A stretch of DNA of 64,000 nucleotides from Alisma plantago-aquatica (lineage: Eukaryota > Streptophyta > Magnoliopsida > Alismatales > Alismataceae): NCBI GenBank assembly GCA_963693085.1, contig OY856409.1:1340930915-1340994914 (forward strand), read 5' to 3'. Below the pieces are notes generated by a model. It had not been told where the DNA came from and did no database searches. It saw nothing but the letters and a program-made list of their open reading frames with translations. Made by a program: the position numbers and the translations under genes. This document shows positions 1 to 11,155 of this stretch, in pieces (position 1 is the first letter of the stretch; each line of letters begins with the position of its first letter).

Positions 1-632
1 TTGATGTCATTCTTATATATAATAAATGTGTACCACCTATCCCATCCTTGAACACCTAATCTCACTAGTAAGTGTATAATGTGTATTGGGTTTTTGAGAA
101 AATTTCGGCAGCATTTCCCCGCTGTTCTCTAAGTACATATGTACTTAGAGAACAAACGGGGAAATGCTACCGAAATTTTCTCGAAAACCCAATACACATT
201 ATACACTTACATCCTAAGTGAGATTTGGTGTTCAAGAACAGTCCTAAACCGGGGACTATCCAAGATTTACTCCTAATGAGTCAATCTTGGATGGGTTTCT
301 AGGCCAACAAACACATTTGATGTCATTCTTATATATAATAAATGTGTACCACCTATCCCATCCTTGAACACCTAATCTCACTAGTAAGTGTATAATGTGT
401 ATTGGGTTTTCAAGAAAATTTTGGCAGCATTTCCCCGCTGTTCTCTAAGTACATATGTACTTAGAGAACAAACGGGGAAATGCTACCGAAATTTTCTTGA
501 AAACCCAATACACATTATACACTTACATCCTAAGTGAGATTAGGTGTTCAAGAACAGTCCCAAACCGGGGACTATCTAAGATTTACTCCTAATGAGTCAA
601 TCTTGGACGGGTTTCTAGGCCAAAAAATACAT
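1..632. repeat. Two tandem 316-bp units, each with a 141-bp hairpin
   Basis: Two near-identical units lie head to tail (1-316 and 317-632, period 316). Each contains an inverted repeat of about 70 bp per arm (69-209 and 385-525) centred on a short palindrome, AAGTACATATGTACTT. The first unit starts exactly at the window edge, so the array may extend to the left. No coding potential is seen. It could be a MITE-like or foldback sequence, or internal non-coding DNA of the CACTA element whose end lies at 1687. Confidence 0.85.
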
Positions 633-839
633 GTATGTGTTGTCATTCTTTACAAATAATTTTCAATTCCAATAAAATACATAGTTACATATATGCATGT
701 TCATACAACCATTATAATATAATTAGATTTGGGACAAAAACATATTAGAATTTATACATAATTCCAACTCTAATCAAATACATTACATGCATTTTTATCA
801 CAACAATTTAATCAATGAAAAAAAAGTAGAGAAGGACCA
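633..839. other. AT-rich spacer
   Basis: A short AT-rich stretch between the hairpin repeats and the GC-rich part of the CACTA element. I see no gene, repeat or recognisable signal in it. Confidence 0.5.
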
Positions 840-867
840 ACCTTGTCAGAGGGAAGAAGGTAGAGGC

Positions 868-1195
868 TCCGGTGGCTCTGGCTGGAGGAGTAGCTAGCAG
901 CGACGGCGGTGGAGGAGCAGCTAGCAACGACAGCAATGGAGGTTGGAGAAGTTGTTACGGAGGCGCGACGGTGGTGGAGGAGCAGCTAGCAACGACGACG
1001 ACGGCGCGGCGGCGGCTGTCGTGGAGGCTGGAGAAGGCGGTGGTTGCGGCGGCGTGGCGGCAGCGCTGGTTGCGGCGGTGGTTGCGACAGTGGTTGCGGT
1101 GGTGGTTGCGGCAGAGTGGTTGCGGCGGCACACAAATCGGCGGCGTGGTCGGGCGACAGTAGAGAAGAAAGGGGGAAATCGGCTCGCGATGAAAT
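868..1195. other. GC-rich GGTGG/GCGGCG low-complexity block
   Basis: A strongly GC-rich, purine/pyrimidine-skewed block in otherwise AT-rich DNA. It is open in several frames on both strands, giving Ala/Val/Gly/Trp-rich or Pro-rich peptides. These are by-products of the composition; I see no domain. On the minus strand it would lie downstream of the CACTA end, where a first exon or leader would be expected, but coding function is not supported. Confidence 0.5.
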
Positions 1196-1245
1196 AGAAG
1201 AAAGGGAAAGAGTCGGGTGATCGTGGGATATTAAGTTTACAAATA

Positions 1246-1651
1246 GCGTCGGTTGTTTGAATAACCGATGCCTAAACATCTTCAGCGTTAGTTGTTGGAA
1301 ACAACCGACGTCCAATTGGACAATATTTACACGAAATTATTTGGCGGGAACCACTTTTGGCGTCGGTTATCAACAGACAACCGACGCTGAAAGTGACACT
1401 TTTCACGCAAATTTTCATCACCCATAGGTGTCAGTTTCTATCTAAATAATCGACGCTGTATGTGACACTTTTTCTTTTTGCTCGAAAATTGGATTTCGTG
1501 GCCGACTTTAGGCGTCTGTTCGTTATAAACAACCAACGCTGAATACAAAGCGGTACCCGTGTCTGGCTGGTCTTCGAATATAGACGTCGGTTTGCATAAA
1601 TAACTGACGTCTGATAGTATAGGCGTCGGTTTTCCTAATGAACCGACGCCC
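1246..1651. repeat. CACTA subterminal inverted repeats
   Basis: About seven inverted pairs of a 9-10 bp motif (GCGTCGGTT ... AACCGACGC) at roughly 1246, 1284, 1360, 1428, 1510, 1584 and 1620. Arms are separated by 6-14 bp and several copies have single-base changes. Their position next to the CACTA terminus fits transposase-binding sites. Confidence 0.85.
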
Positions 1652-1671
1652 AGAAAAGCGACACTGAATGA

Positions 1672-1687
1672 TGTTTCTATAGTAGTG
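1672..1687 (-). repeat. CACTA terminal inverted repeat
   Basis: The minus strand reads CACTACTATAGAAACA from 1687 inward. This defines the element boundary. The 3-bp target duplication cannot be confirmed because the other end is not seen. Confidence 0.8.
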
Positions 1688-2619
1688 AGGGAAAGGGTCA
1701 TTATCATAGTTCCAAGATCAGGGCTTAGAAATTAATCAACAATAATTAGAAATTTCATTGAATAGAAAAGAGTTGGTAACAATATGAAGATAGAATCTCC
1801 TCCAGGGATTTACATGGAAAGGGAAACTAATGTTGGCAACATAAAGTAAAGCTATCTATAAATCCTGCAATATACTTTAATCATCTTTTCTTTTGGTGTC
1901 ATATTCTCTGGATGTCCATATTTTTAGATAAGTTTGTAGTTTAACCTAAAACAACGTGAAATAAAAATGCGGTCAATATATTTTAGTACTAAGTATGTGG
2001 GGGAAGAAAAACATGCACATGTAGGTGTAACAACATAAAATACCATATCAAAAAATATTATTTAGTAATCAAACATGCATTTTATGTTATAACATCTCAA
2101 ACCTTAATTACTCAATCTCCATGGTATGCCCACTTGTTACTCTTCCTCTAAGGTTTTTGTCCCTACAATGTACTTCACATAACCTTCTCTCTCAAGATTG
2201 ATCTTAAACTGACCTTCCTTTCCCAACTTGGCCTATTAGTGATCTTCCTATTCCATCTTGATCATCAATCATCACAATGAATTCCTTTCTCCCGCATTTG
2301 CATTCAACCTTCCAAAAATAGCATCTTAGTTTGATAAACTTATGTTCATCTAAAGTGGTAGACATAGGACCTTATGTTTGAAGGAAATAAATGTACAACT
2401 AAGAAAGTTAATGGCAATAAATTCATTAAACTTTAAAAAACATCAAAATTTGATAAGAGCAGTTATGCATAAGTATATACATGTAACTTTCTTTAGGGAT
2501 TTCTTAATTTCCAAATAAATAATAGTAGATACAACCAACCAACCAATCAACCTATAATTAATCTTTAACACCCATTTATTGCTATAATATTCACAAAATA
2601 TCATTCAAGGCTCACTTGG
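1688..2619. other. Intergenic sequence, nothing identified
   Basis: AT-rich sequence between the CACTA end and the first copia LTR. I find no long reading frame, repeat or transposon signature. It may be the older DNA into which the neighbouring elements inserted. Confidence 0.5.
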
Positions 2620-2629
2620 TATTGGTATG
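2620..2629 (+). repeat. First 10 bp of copia A 5' LTR
   Basis: TATTGGTATG matches the start of the second LTR at 27499 (TTTTGGTATG). In both, the canonical second base G of TGTTGG is mutated. The rest of this LTR resumes at 14566, on the far side of the gypsy insertion. Confidence 0.8.
2625..2629. repeat. Target-site duplication of the Tekay element, left copy
   Basis: GTATG, repeated at 14561-14565 directly after the 3' LTR. In the uninterrupted second LTR of the host copia the same bases occur once (27504-27508). Confidence 0.9.
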
Positions 2630-3350
2630 TGTAAGGCCCCTAACCTTGCTTAAAGTGTTGAAATAGATTAATTATCATAATTGGATGCTTATAACCTTAA
2701 TATAACATTTTTATATGCTTTTTAATCCTAAGAAAAGATTAAGTTTCAAATTTGGTCAAATTGGGACACTGTTTGAGCAAGTTATGCAATTTTATGTACA
2801 TTTTGGACTTTTCTATAATTTACCCAATTGAGAGGTGTTTTGCAATTTTACACATCAATTATGTTCCTTATAGTCTTTGTCATCATCCTTGATCATGTCG
2901 AGAAATGGGGTGCTCAATTGTACCTTGGTTTGGAGGAGATTCCTTTCTATATTGATTTAGGGTTTACCCCCCCCCATGGTTGAGCCACCTTCAAGTCCAA
3001 CAAATGATGTTCCTGCTGTTAGGTGAGAAACCATCAGTCATCAGCCACTGGTGACCCCAAGATGGTCAGGAGGTTGATGGTTTTGATCTTTGAACCCATT
3101 GTACAGGTGGTTCACTTAAAATGGATGGTTGAACCATGGTTCATGATCTATTGACCTAAACCATGAACAAATGATGGGTACGTTTGACCAACATGCAATG
3201 TCTGGCCTAGGAGACCATGAAACAATGTCCCAGAAGTACCCAAAATCCAATGGACCTACTTATTTCTCATTCATGGATGCTTTAAGCCATGGATACATGG
3301 AGAGCGGCTTGTACACCTCATGCTTCTTCTCTACCTTATCCTCTAAGCTT

Positions 3351-3356
3351 TATATA
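3351..3356 (+). promoter_or_regulatory. TATA box of Tekay 5' LTR
   Basis: TATATA in a pyrimidine-rich context, conserved in the 3' LTR at 11893-11898. It is the best candidate for the LTR promoter. Confidence 0.55.
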
Positions 3357-3759
3357 CCTATCCTTAAGCTCCCAAAAAAAAAAATTTCTCTACCACTTTC
3401 CTCCTTCTAATAGCTTCGTCTTCCCTCTGTTATTCTGTAGGGAAACTTTCCAAGGAAGAAGAAGGTGTGGATCTTCTTTCTCAAGTTTCTTGCCACTAGA
3501 AGTCTGTTCTTCTCATTAGAGGCAAGTTTTATAACCTTCTTCACTTATATTTCTTACAAAAAGCTTGTTAGTTCATGTATATGCTTAAAAATGATGACTT
3601 AAGCATAAAGAAACCATGCTTGCGAAGGGTTTCAAATTTTTATTGTGTTTCCTATTCTATTATAGTTATAAATGAACATGTAAATAGGTGTCTGACCTTC
3701 CTAAGTTAGAAAATGATCTAGGATAGGTTGGTAACATAACTGATGGTGCTAAGAACCTA

Positions 3760-4070
3760 ACAAGCGATGGTCCAAATTAGGGTTTCCAAACTATTTCCTT
3801 CACAACCTCATGATCCAATGGTGATACCTTGCAACAACCGATGGTGTTGCTATCATGACAACCGATGGTGATGAAAAAGGGTGTCAAACGATGGTCACCC
3901 CTTAGGTTAGGTTTTGGCTAAATTAGAAGCTTAATGATCAACCACAAAGTACCCTCATGATGCTAACAATCAATGATGACATTAGCTTAATATTAGATGG
4001 TATTAGGTGAATCTAGTGCAAATCTAACAACCAATGGTGAATCAGTTCATCACAACTGATGGTGAGTCAC
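3760..4070 (+). repeat. Repeated AACCGATGGTGA-like motifs in the LTR
   Basis: About seven imperfect copies of (C)AACCGATGGTG(A), for example at 3836 and 3860, with related copies in the other LTR around 12188-12440. They lie a few hundred bases downstream of the TATA box. Confidence 0.6.
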
Positions 4071-6186
4071 ACCCTTAAATGTAGCTTTAATTCAGCTTTA
4101 AACCAACAATCTCTTGGTTCAACTGATCTAATGGTTGAACCTATACCCTAATTGATTAATATGAATAATGAACCCGATCCAATGAATGAGATTGGATGCT
4201 TCAACATTCAATGGATTAGAATGAATCCCTTAGTCTTATAAGTGGTTTCTAATAATGATTGTTTTATGGCAAAACACCATTGAACTTGTAGTCTTACCTT
4301 CTCCATCATATGAATATATTTGATAAATCACCATAACAAGTGGATGTGTACCCTTAATTAAACATGGCTTGTTACACCAACTCTAATATAACTAAATGAT
4401 GGTGATTGGTTATAATTAGACCTCATTAATGATTAATGTGACAATGTATTACATTCTCCTTGTGTTGAAACCTCAATTTAGTGTTAATTGAATATCATAG
4501 TGCTTTGCATTATTAAAACCTATGGGATACATGTGCTGATGATCTTTTGAGCCTTGTTTAAGGCCTAGAATGATAATGATGATCTTGCAGGGATTAATGT
4601 GATGGTCTTAAGACCTTTGGGCATGTTTGAGACCTAATTGAGGTGAAATCCTTTTCATATACCAATAAGCCTTGAAACCCTAGAACTTGTGATAAGAAAT
4701 GGATATCTTGAAATGGTATGATGACAAGTGTGGTTCTTTAAGATGCAATGAGTGATAGCATGTGGTAATATGATTAAGATTCATACCTCAAATGTTTTCT
4801 ATCTTGTGAAGTTGCAATGCTTATACTCTTGATAGAAAATGAATTAGGGTTTGTATGTCCATTTGTACGATTAAGCCTTAATTCACCCAGTTGTCAGTAA
4901 CTAATCAAGAGTAACCCTAATCATGTAGTGCCCTGTGTTGTAGAACCATCTTCAATATCAGAAATTGCTACATGGTGGAACAAGTATTTCTTAGGAAAGC
5001 TCAGAGTCGCATACATAACGTGTTGAGTATGTGCGAGTTCAAGTGAGTGCAAATCATTGACATCTTGATTCCAAAATTGATTGAGAACGGATTCGGTCGT
5101 ATCTTGGAAACTTGTAATGTGTATTACAATAAAGGACAACTGAGGTTGTACCTTGAATAATAGGGTTGTATACTCAGGTTTCTAGTGTTGTGGCCTGTAC
5201 CAAGGACGGACTAGGTGTTATTTGCCTGACTATAAGTCGTTGTTGGCAATTTGACTGATATGTCATTGTAGTTTACTCCTACTAACTAAGGAGAGGAGAT
5301 CGTAGGACACCAGTACACCTAGATCTTATACAAAACTAATTGCGACCAAGTAGTTGTCAGTTGTACTTTGAGTGGTATGACTCAAACTCCCCAGGGAAGA
5401 TTAATAAAAGATGTAATATAAGCCGTGTAGTATATCTTCTATGGTTATATACATCTCGTACTAGTTCATTAGCCCTTATCTTGTCTTTATGCTACAAAGA
5501 TCTTACATGATGCAGACTTATGAAATTTAAGTAATTCTTCTTTTTGTTTTAGCATATTTGCTTAACTTCTTAGTATGCTTAAACTGTTCAATCTGCTTAA
5601 ATTTCTTATTTAATGTTCTATTTGCTCAATTTATTTACTTTTAATTAACCTTTTGTAATCAATATCTAATGGAGAGAGTTATACTTCTCACTGGGACTGG
5701 GTCTCACTCATTGGTCACCATATCTTTTTAGGTGGTCGTGGACAACATAGTCGAGGTCATGATGTGGAAGAAGAGCATTCTGATGCTCAGTAATATCATA
5801 TGGTTGGACAACTGTAGGTATAGTAGTAGAGTCCCAGTGTCATCCTTATACTCTCAGGTTTGGGTAAGGGAGGTTTTTTCTAGATAAGATACTTGTATCA
5901 ACACAAGATTTTGGAAGTATGCCAGTGTGTGTATATATGGCATGAACATGTGAACGTTTCTTTTGTACAAAGGTTGTAGATGAGGCCATTAAGCACATAT
6001 GTAAATCCCTGATATGATATATGAGAATACAAAAGATGGACCTTTATGTAAATGCATAAGAATTTGTTTATGAATTTGAAATTGGTTTTAGTCATTCCAC
6101 ATTTTTGACTATGTGATTAATTAGTTGTTAATTGTGTTTGTGTTTTGAGTAATCTCATTTAGCATGATGAGGTGTCATAATTAAGT

Positions 6187-6198
6187 TTGTATCATAGT
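6187..6198 (+). promoter_or_regulatory. Degenerate tRNA-Met primer-binding site of Tekay
   Basis: TTGTATCATAGT, eight bases inside the 5' LTR, matches the plant initiator-Met primer site TGGTATCAGAGC except at three positions. It is weakened by mutation. Confidence 0.65.
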
Positions 6199-6372
6199 TC
6201 TTGGTTCTCTAAGTCTATAGGAACATAGGACTTAGGTTTGAGTCTATTATTATGTGTCAAACATATCTGATCATAGGACTTAGGTTTGAGTCTATTATCG
6301 TTACAAAAACACGTGGAAAGTAGCTATGTTGCACTAAGAGGAGGTGTAAGGAGGTAGGCATGCAATGAGAGA

Positions 6373-7480
6373 GTGCCAGAGATGGGGCTGGAGCAACCCG
6401 CAATGCCTCAGATGGACCCACCAATGATGGCCAATCCTAAGTTTCAATCTATGTTTAGACATATGATGGCTACAATTACACATATAGTGGACAAAATGCC
6501 AACACATGAAGCTAGGGTAGCTGTCCCTAATGGGGAATCCCAAGGGGTCGGAAAGACTTTTGAACATCTTAGACATGTTAGGGAGATTGAGTATGGTGGT
6601 AATTCTGACCCAGCAGATGCAGACATGTGGTTGAATGAGCTCGAGAAAGCATTCAAGATTCTAGATATCCCTGAGGAAGACAAAGTAAAACATGCAGTCT
6701 ACCTGTTGAAGGGTAGTGCTGGCCACAGGTGGGACATATAACAAGAGAAAAGGCCAGAAGTCATGATAGGATGGGAGGAGTTTTAGAGAGAGTTTGTCAG
6801 TCGATACTTCCCAGAGACATACCTAGATGAGAAAATATTTTAGTTTGAGAAGATTAGACAAGGGCGATGGTGAGTATGAGTCAAAATTAATTGAGCTCCT
6901 AAGGTTCATACTGCCGATGGAAGTCACATATAAAGAAAGGATTTGTAGGCTCGAGAAGGGCCTAAATACAAAGATGACTACAACAACATAAGCCTTAGAG
7001 AATAGGGAATTGTTTTCCACCTTTATGGAATCTGTAAGGAGGATTGAGAGGTATTCCATAGAGAAGAATGAATCTAATCCTAAGAAGAGACCTACTGAGT
7101 TCCAAGGAAAATCATGTGGAGGCTTTAAGAATCTGGGGTTTTTCCCACCGTAGTCACAACCAAGATCAACCTTCATTGAACCAAGATCACCTGCACCATC
7201 ATAATGGACCCCAAGTAGGGGTAGAGGTCATAGTTTCCCGCCAAAGGTACCTCACGCCTCATAATTAGTCTTAGTTACATGGCCATTTAGGCCATAAAAC
7301 GAAGGTGTAACCTATTACTGATGTGGGAAACCTGGTCATTTGAAGTGTTCTTATCCCGTGAAAGATGAAGAAGTGATCCAACAGTCGAGACAGAGTCAAT
7401 AGGGTTCACAACAATGACAATTTAGCACTAGTAGTGGTAGAGGATGCGGTCAAGCATCATAGGCAGTTCCTATGGACATG
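6373..7480 (+). pseudogene. Tekay gag (capsid plus remnant zinc knuckle)
   Basis: The first 122 codons (6373-6741) stay open and include a segment typical of the retrotransposon gag domain (DPADADMWLNELEKAF, then HAVYLLKGSAGHRW). This is the capsid-like part that assembles the cytoplasmic particle. Beyond 6741 there are several stops and at least one frameshift. A CCHC nucleic-acid-binding knuckle survives as CGKPGHLKC near 7322-7348 in another frame. The upstream limit of the original ORF is uncertain; 6373 is the first in-frame ATG that keeps the domain. Protease follows directly. Confidence 0.8.
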
Positions 7481-7509
7481 TTAGAATAGGAAATGGGTGA
7501 CAACAAGAG

Positions 7510-7974
7510 ATGACTAGGTTCTATGCTATGAGCAAGCCAGAAGTAGTGGTTAATCTACTAGTCATGAAATGTCAGATGGAATTATTTCATTCTGATTTGT
7601 CTGCGTCTTATTTTGTATATGTCCTAGTAGACCCAGGTGCGACACACTCCTTTATCACCATAGAGGTGATAGATAGTTGTTATCTACCTATTAATCATAA
7701 ATCTGATAGTCTTCTATTGGAGACTCCTTTGATTGGTTTTGTCAAGTTTTGGGAAGTATATTCTTCTTGTGTTCTTTCATTCTCAGGATGCAACATTCAA
7801 GTGGATCTTTTGCCACTTGATATGCATGGGTTTGATGTGATCTTTGGAATTGATACCCTAGAGAAGTACAAGGTGATGATAGACTGTAGTTTCAAGATAT
7901 CGACATTCCATGATGGAGATGTCTCATGGACCTTTCAAGATGATAGGAAGATTGTTCCCACATGTTTGATGTAA
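7510..7974 (+). pseudogene. Tekay aspartic protease
   Basis: An open stretch of 154 codons with the retropepsin region: the active-site loop reads VDPGATHSF (about 7627-7653), where functional enzymes have D-S/T-G. The serine/threonine is replaced by proline, which should abolish proteolysis of the gag-pol polyprotein. The hydrophobic strand with DVIFGIDTLEKY (about 7833-7868) follows, as in Tekay proteases. The same frame continues into RT after a stop. Confidence 0.8.
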
Positions 7975-9039
7975 GCTATGATAGTAGAAAGGCTACTCAG
8001 ACAAGGATGTGAAGCTTTCTTAGCCCATGTTGTGGACACCAAGGTTAGAGTTCCTAATATCAAGGAGGTACCAAAGGTATAGGAGTTTGAAGATGTTTTT
8101 CCTAGAGTTCCCACTCCTAGAGAGATTGATTTTGAGATCAATCTGGGTTCCAGAACACAACCCATAGTACAATCACCATACAGGATGGCACCATCAAAGA
8201 TGCATGAGTTAAAGAAAAAGTTTCAAGAACTATTAGAGAAGGGTTTCATCAGGACGAACACTTCCCCTTGGGGTGCTCCCGTGTTGTTTTTCAAGAATAA
8301 AGATGGTTCAATGAGGTTATGTATAGACTACTAATATTTGAAGAAGGTGATGATAAAGAATAAGTATTCATTGTCGAGGATTGATGATCTTTTTGACCAG
8401 ATGTGAGGTTCCACTATGTTTTCAAAGATAGACCTCAAGCCAGGTTACCACCAGTTGAGGATTAAGGCAGATGACATACCTAAGTCATATTTTAAGACTA
8501 GGTATGGTCATTATGAGTTTGTGGTTATGCAATTTGGGATAACCAATGCACCTGTAAGTTTTATGCATTTGACGAATAGGGTGTTTAGACGTTATCTTTA
8601 TCAGTGTGTGATCTTGTTTATAAATGACATCCTAATATATTCTATGGATAGTTAGCAACATGAGCAACACCTTCACCTAGCATTAACTTTGTTGAGGCAG
8701 CATCAGCTATATGCTAAGTTTAGCAAGTATGTGTTTTGGTTATATAAGGTATCTTTTATGGGATATCTTATATCAACTAAATGTGTTTGGGTGGACCCCA
8801 AGAAAGTGGAGTATGTATTTGAATGGGAACAACCCAAGACACCAACAAATATTTTTAGTTTCATGGGTTTGGCAAGATACTATAGGAGGTTCATCAAGGA
8901 CTTCAGTTCTATAGCGTTACCCCTAACTAGGTTAACCAGGAAGGACATTACTTTTACTTGGAATGACAAGTGTCAATGTTATTTTTATCTGTTGAAAGAA
9001 AAGTTGACTAGTGCACTGATGTTAGTGTTTCCAAAATAA
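7975..9039 (+). pseudogene. Tekay reverse transcriptase
   Basis: RT signatures appear in order in one frame: LCIDY (8314-8331), [13 protein letters not shown], the fingers-palm region ending in [10 protein letters not shown], and then the catalytic box. That box reads FINDILIYS at 8617-8643: the first aspartate of the usual F-x-D-D is asparagine (codon 8623-8625). In-frame stops lie at 8332 (TAA), 8404 (TGA) and 8653 (TAG). The thumb/connection part continues to 9039 with [16 protein letters not shown] once copied the element RNA into cDNA; this copy is dead. Confidence 0.88.
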
Positions 9040-9515
9040 GGAAAAGGCTACATTGTCTTCAGTGATGCTTTGAAGAATGGGTTGGGATGCGTGCTGATGT
9101 AGGATCAAAATGTGATTTCTTTTGCTTCATGACAGATTAAGAAACACGAGGATAACTACCTAACACATGATCTGGAGCTTGAGGGGGTGGTCCATGCTTT
9201 AAAGATCCAGAGACACTACCTTTATGGAGAAAATGTCATATCTTCACTGACCATAAGAATCTACAATATATCTTTTCAAAGTAGGAGCTGAATACGAGGT
9301 AGAGGAGATGGGTGGAACTAATGAAGAATTATGATTGTACAATGGACTATCATCCAGGAAAGACAAATGTGGTAGTTGATGCTTTGAGTAGGAATTTGTC
9401 TTCATCATCAATAGTAGATAATGCTCAATTGTATTCATTGGTGTGCCATAAGAGAGATATGCTAGTTTCTCTTCACCATATGAATGTACATCTAGAAGTT
9501 TCCTTGCTGAAATGA
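9040..9515 (+). pseudogene. Tekay RNase H
   Basis: Remnant of the RNase H domain that removes RNA during cDNA synthesis. DALKNGLGCVLM (about 9064-9099) matches the usual D-A-S/L-x-x-G-x-G-x-V-L start. The end is DYHPGKTNVVVDALSRN (9346-9396), which keeps the final catalytic aspartate region and lies in a different frame, so at least one frameshift falls between 9100 and 9312. Several stops are present. Confidence 0.75.
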
Positions 9516-9659
9516 TCATTTGCACAGTTATAGGTCAAACCTACCTTGAGATAGAGGATCCATGATGCACAAAAAAATGACACTGAGATACATATTATTC
9601 AACCAGGTATTGGAAGTGAAAAGTAGATGGCTTACATGAGGCAGATGATGGTACAATTT

Positions 9660-10692
9660 GTTACCACAACATGATAGTAGTTGTTGATGTTGATGGGTTG
9701 AGGAAGATAGTACTTGAGGAGGGTCACTCCTCGATGTATGCAATGCATCGTGGAAGTACCAAGATGTACCAAAACCTAAAGGATTTGTATTGGTGGCCAG
9801 GTCTAATGCATGATGTGGCAGAGTTTGTTGCTAGATGTCCAGTTTGTCAGTAGGTGAAGGCTGAGAACCATAATCCTGTAGGGACATTACAACCTTTACC
9901 AATACCGTAGTGTAAATGGGATCATATTACCATGGATTTTGTGGTTGGTCTTCCTAGGACAACCAAAGGTCATGATTCCATATGTATGATAGTGGATACG
10001 TTGACTAAGTCCACCAACTTCTTGCCAGTTAAGATGACATTTACAACAGAGAAGTTGGCACAATTTTATATGTTGATGAGATAGTCTGTCTGCATGGAAT
10101 TCCAATGACTATAGTTTCTAACAGAGGTCCACATTTCACAAGTTGTTTTTGGCAACGTCTGCATTTAGCAATGGGAGCACAACTAAGGTTCAACAAAACT
10201 TTCCATCCGCACATAGATGGCCAGTCTAAAAGGACTATTCAGCTCTTGAGAGCATGTATCTTACAATTTTTGGGTAGTTGGGATATACACCCGAGTCTAA
10301 TAGAGTTTGCCTATAATTATAGCTATCAAAGAAGCATAAATATGAATCCTTATGAGGCACTATATGGGAGACGTTGTCCGTCTCCTCTTTGTTGGTATGA
10401 GACTGGTTAATATCAAATTTTGGGTCTTGAGCTAGTACAACAAACTACAGAAAAGATTAAAGTGATACAACAGCAGTTGAAAGCAGTCTAGGACATGCAA
10501 AAATATTATACAGATAATCGATGTAGAACACTTGAGTTCCAAGTGGGAGACAAAGTATATCTCAAGGTTTCTCCTTGGAAAGGTGTGACGAGTTTTGGAA
10601 AGGAGGGCAAGTTGGCTCCTAGATTTATGAGACCATATCCTATCTTAGCTCATGTTGGAAAGGTAGCATACAAGTTTGAACTACCACTATAA
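9660..10692 (+). pseudogene. Tekay integrase
   Basis: The N-terminal HHCC zinc-binding part is readable (GHSSMYAMHRGSTKMYQNL, then YWWPGLMHDVAEFVARCPVC, ending at 9850). In the catalytic core the first aspartate is kept (MDFVVGLP, about 9931), but the second motif reads SNRGPHFTS (10117-10143), with N for D. The third reads QSKRTIQLL (10222-10248), with K for E. Two of three DDE residues are therefore lost. The PRFMRPYPIL stretch (10618-10647) is the GPY/F-type module. Frames shift between 9853 and 10105, and a stop lies at 10408. Confidence 0.85.
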
Positions 10693-10725
10693 CTACACAG
10701 ATTACATAATGTATTTCACATATCC

Positions 10726-10962
10726 ATGCTAAGGAAATTCCATCTAGGTATCGAGCAGACAATCCAACCAGTAGAGGTTGAGTTAGATGATGATATCTCT
10801 TATGTTGAGGGTCCCGTGTTGATCCTAGATAGGAGGGTAAAGAAGATGAAAAAGAAAGATATAATGTTAGTAAAGGTTTTATGGCATCATCGTGTCAGAG
10901 AGGAAGCCACATGGGATCTAGAGGATGAGATGCATAGGAAGTACCCATCTCTCTTTGCGTAG
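10726..10962 (+). pseudogene. Tekay C-terminal chromodomain
   Basis: Open for 78 codons at the end of pol. ILDRRVKKMKKKDIMLVKVL followed by WHHRVREEATWDLEDEM is the chromodomain tail that guides integration of chromoviruses to particular chromatin. It ends YPSLFA plus a stop. The second half of this segment is duplicated immediately downstream (10978-11133). Confidence 0.85.
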
Positions 10963-11133
10963 AATTTCGGGGGCAAAATCCTAGTTAGGAGGGTAAACAA
11001 GATGAAAAATAAAGATATAGTGTTAGTAAAGGTTTTATGGCATCATCGTGTCATAGAGGAAGCCACATGGGATCCATAGGATGAGATGCATAGGAAGTAC
11101 CCATCTCTCTTTGCGTAGGATTTAGGAGGCGAA
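10822..11133 (+). repeat. 156-bp tandem duplication of the chromodomain tail
   Basis: Two copies, 10822-10977 and 10978-11133, with period 156 (52 codons). Both begin at an ATCCTAG-type sequence that occurs a third time at 11134, suggesting duplication through short homology. The second copy has extra substitutions, including a stop in the ATWD-containing segment. Confidence 0.88.
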
Positions 11134-11139
11134 ATCCTA

Positions 11140-11155
11140 GTTAGGGGTTTATAGC
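11140..11155 (+). promoter_or_regulatory. Polypurine-tract region of Tekay
   Basis: TTAGGGGTTTATAGC directly precedes the 3' LTR. The same sequence precedes the minus-strand LTR at 35252. It would prime plus-strand DNA synthesis. Confidence 0.6.

Larger units (their letters stand above)
840..1687 (-). mobile_element. Terminal part of a CACTA (En/Spm) DNA transposon
   Basis: The right edge ends in TAGTG (1683-1687). Read on the minus strand it begins CACTACTATAGAAACA, a typical CACTA terminal inverted repeat. Just inside are several inverted pairs of GCGTCGGTT and AACCGACGC (about 1246-1651), the classic subterminal repeats bound by the transposase of this superfamily. Further in is a GC-rich block (868-1195) such as often lies near the 5' exons of plant CACTA elements. 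The opposite terminus is not visible, so the left limit is unknown and may lie outside the window. No transposase domain is seen here, so this is a fragment, a non-autonomous copy or one end of a longer element. Confidence 0.8.
2630..6179 (+). repeat. Tekay 5' LTR (3.55 kb)
   Basis: Starts TGTAAGGCCCC and is homologous along its length to 11156-14560. It holds a TATA box at 3351, repeated CGATGGTGA-type motifs (3760-4070) and no real genes; the short open frames inside are not supported. The last bases align TCATA with TCACA of the 3' LTR, putting the end at 6179. Confidence 0.9.

Noticed and set aside
872..1315. Several overlapping open frames of 70-109 codons in the GC-rich block
   Set aside because: Low-complexity composition opens frames on both strands; no domain, and no frame is favoured.
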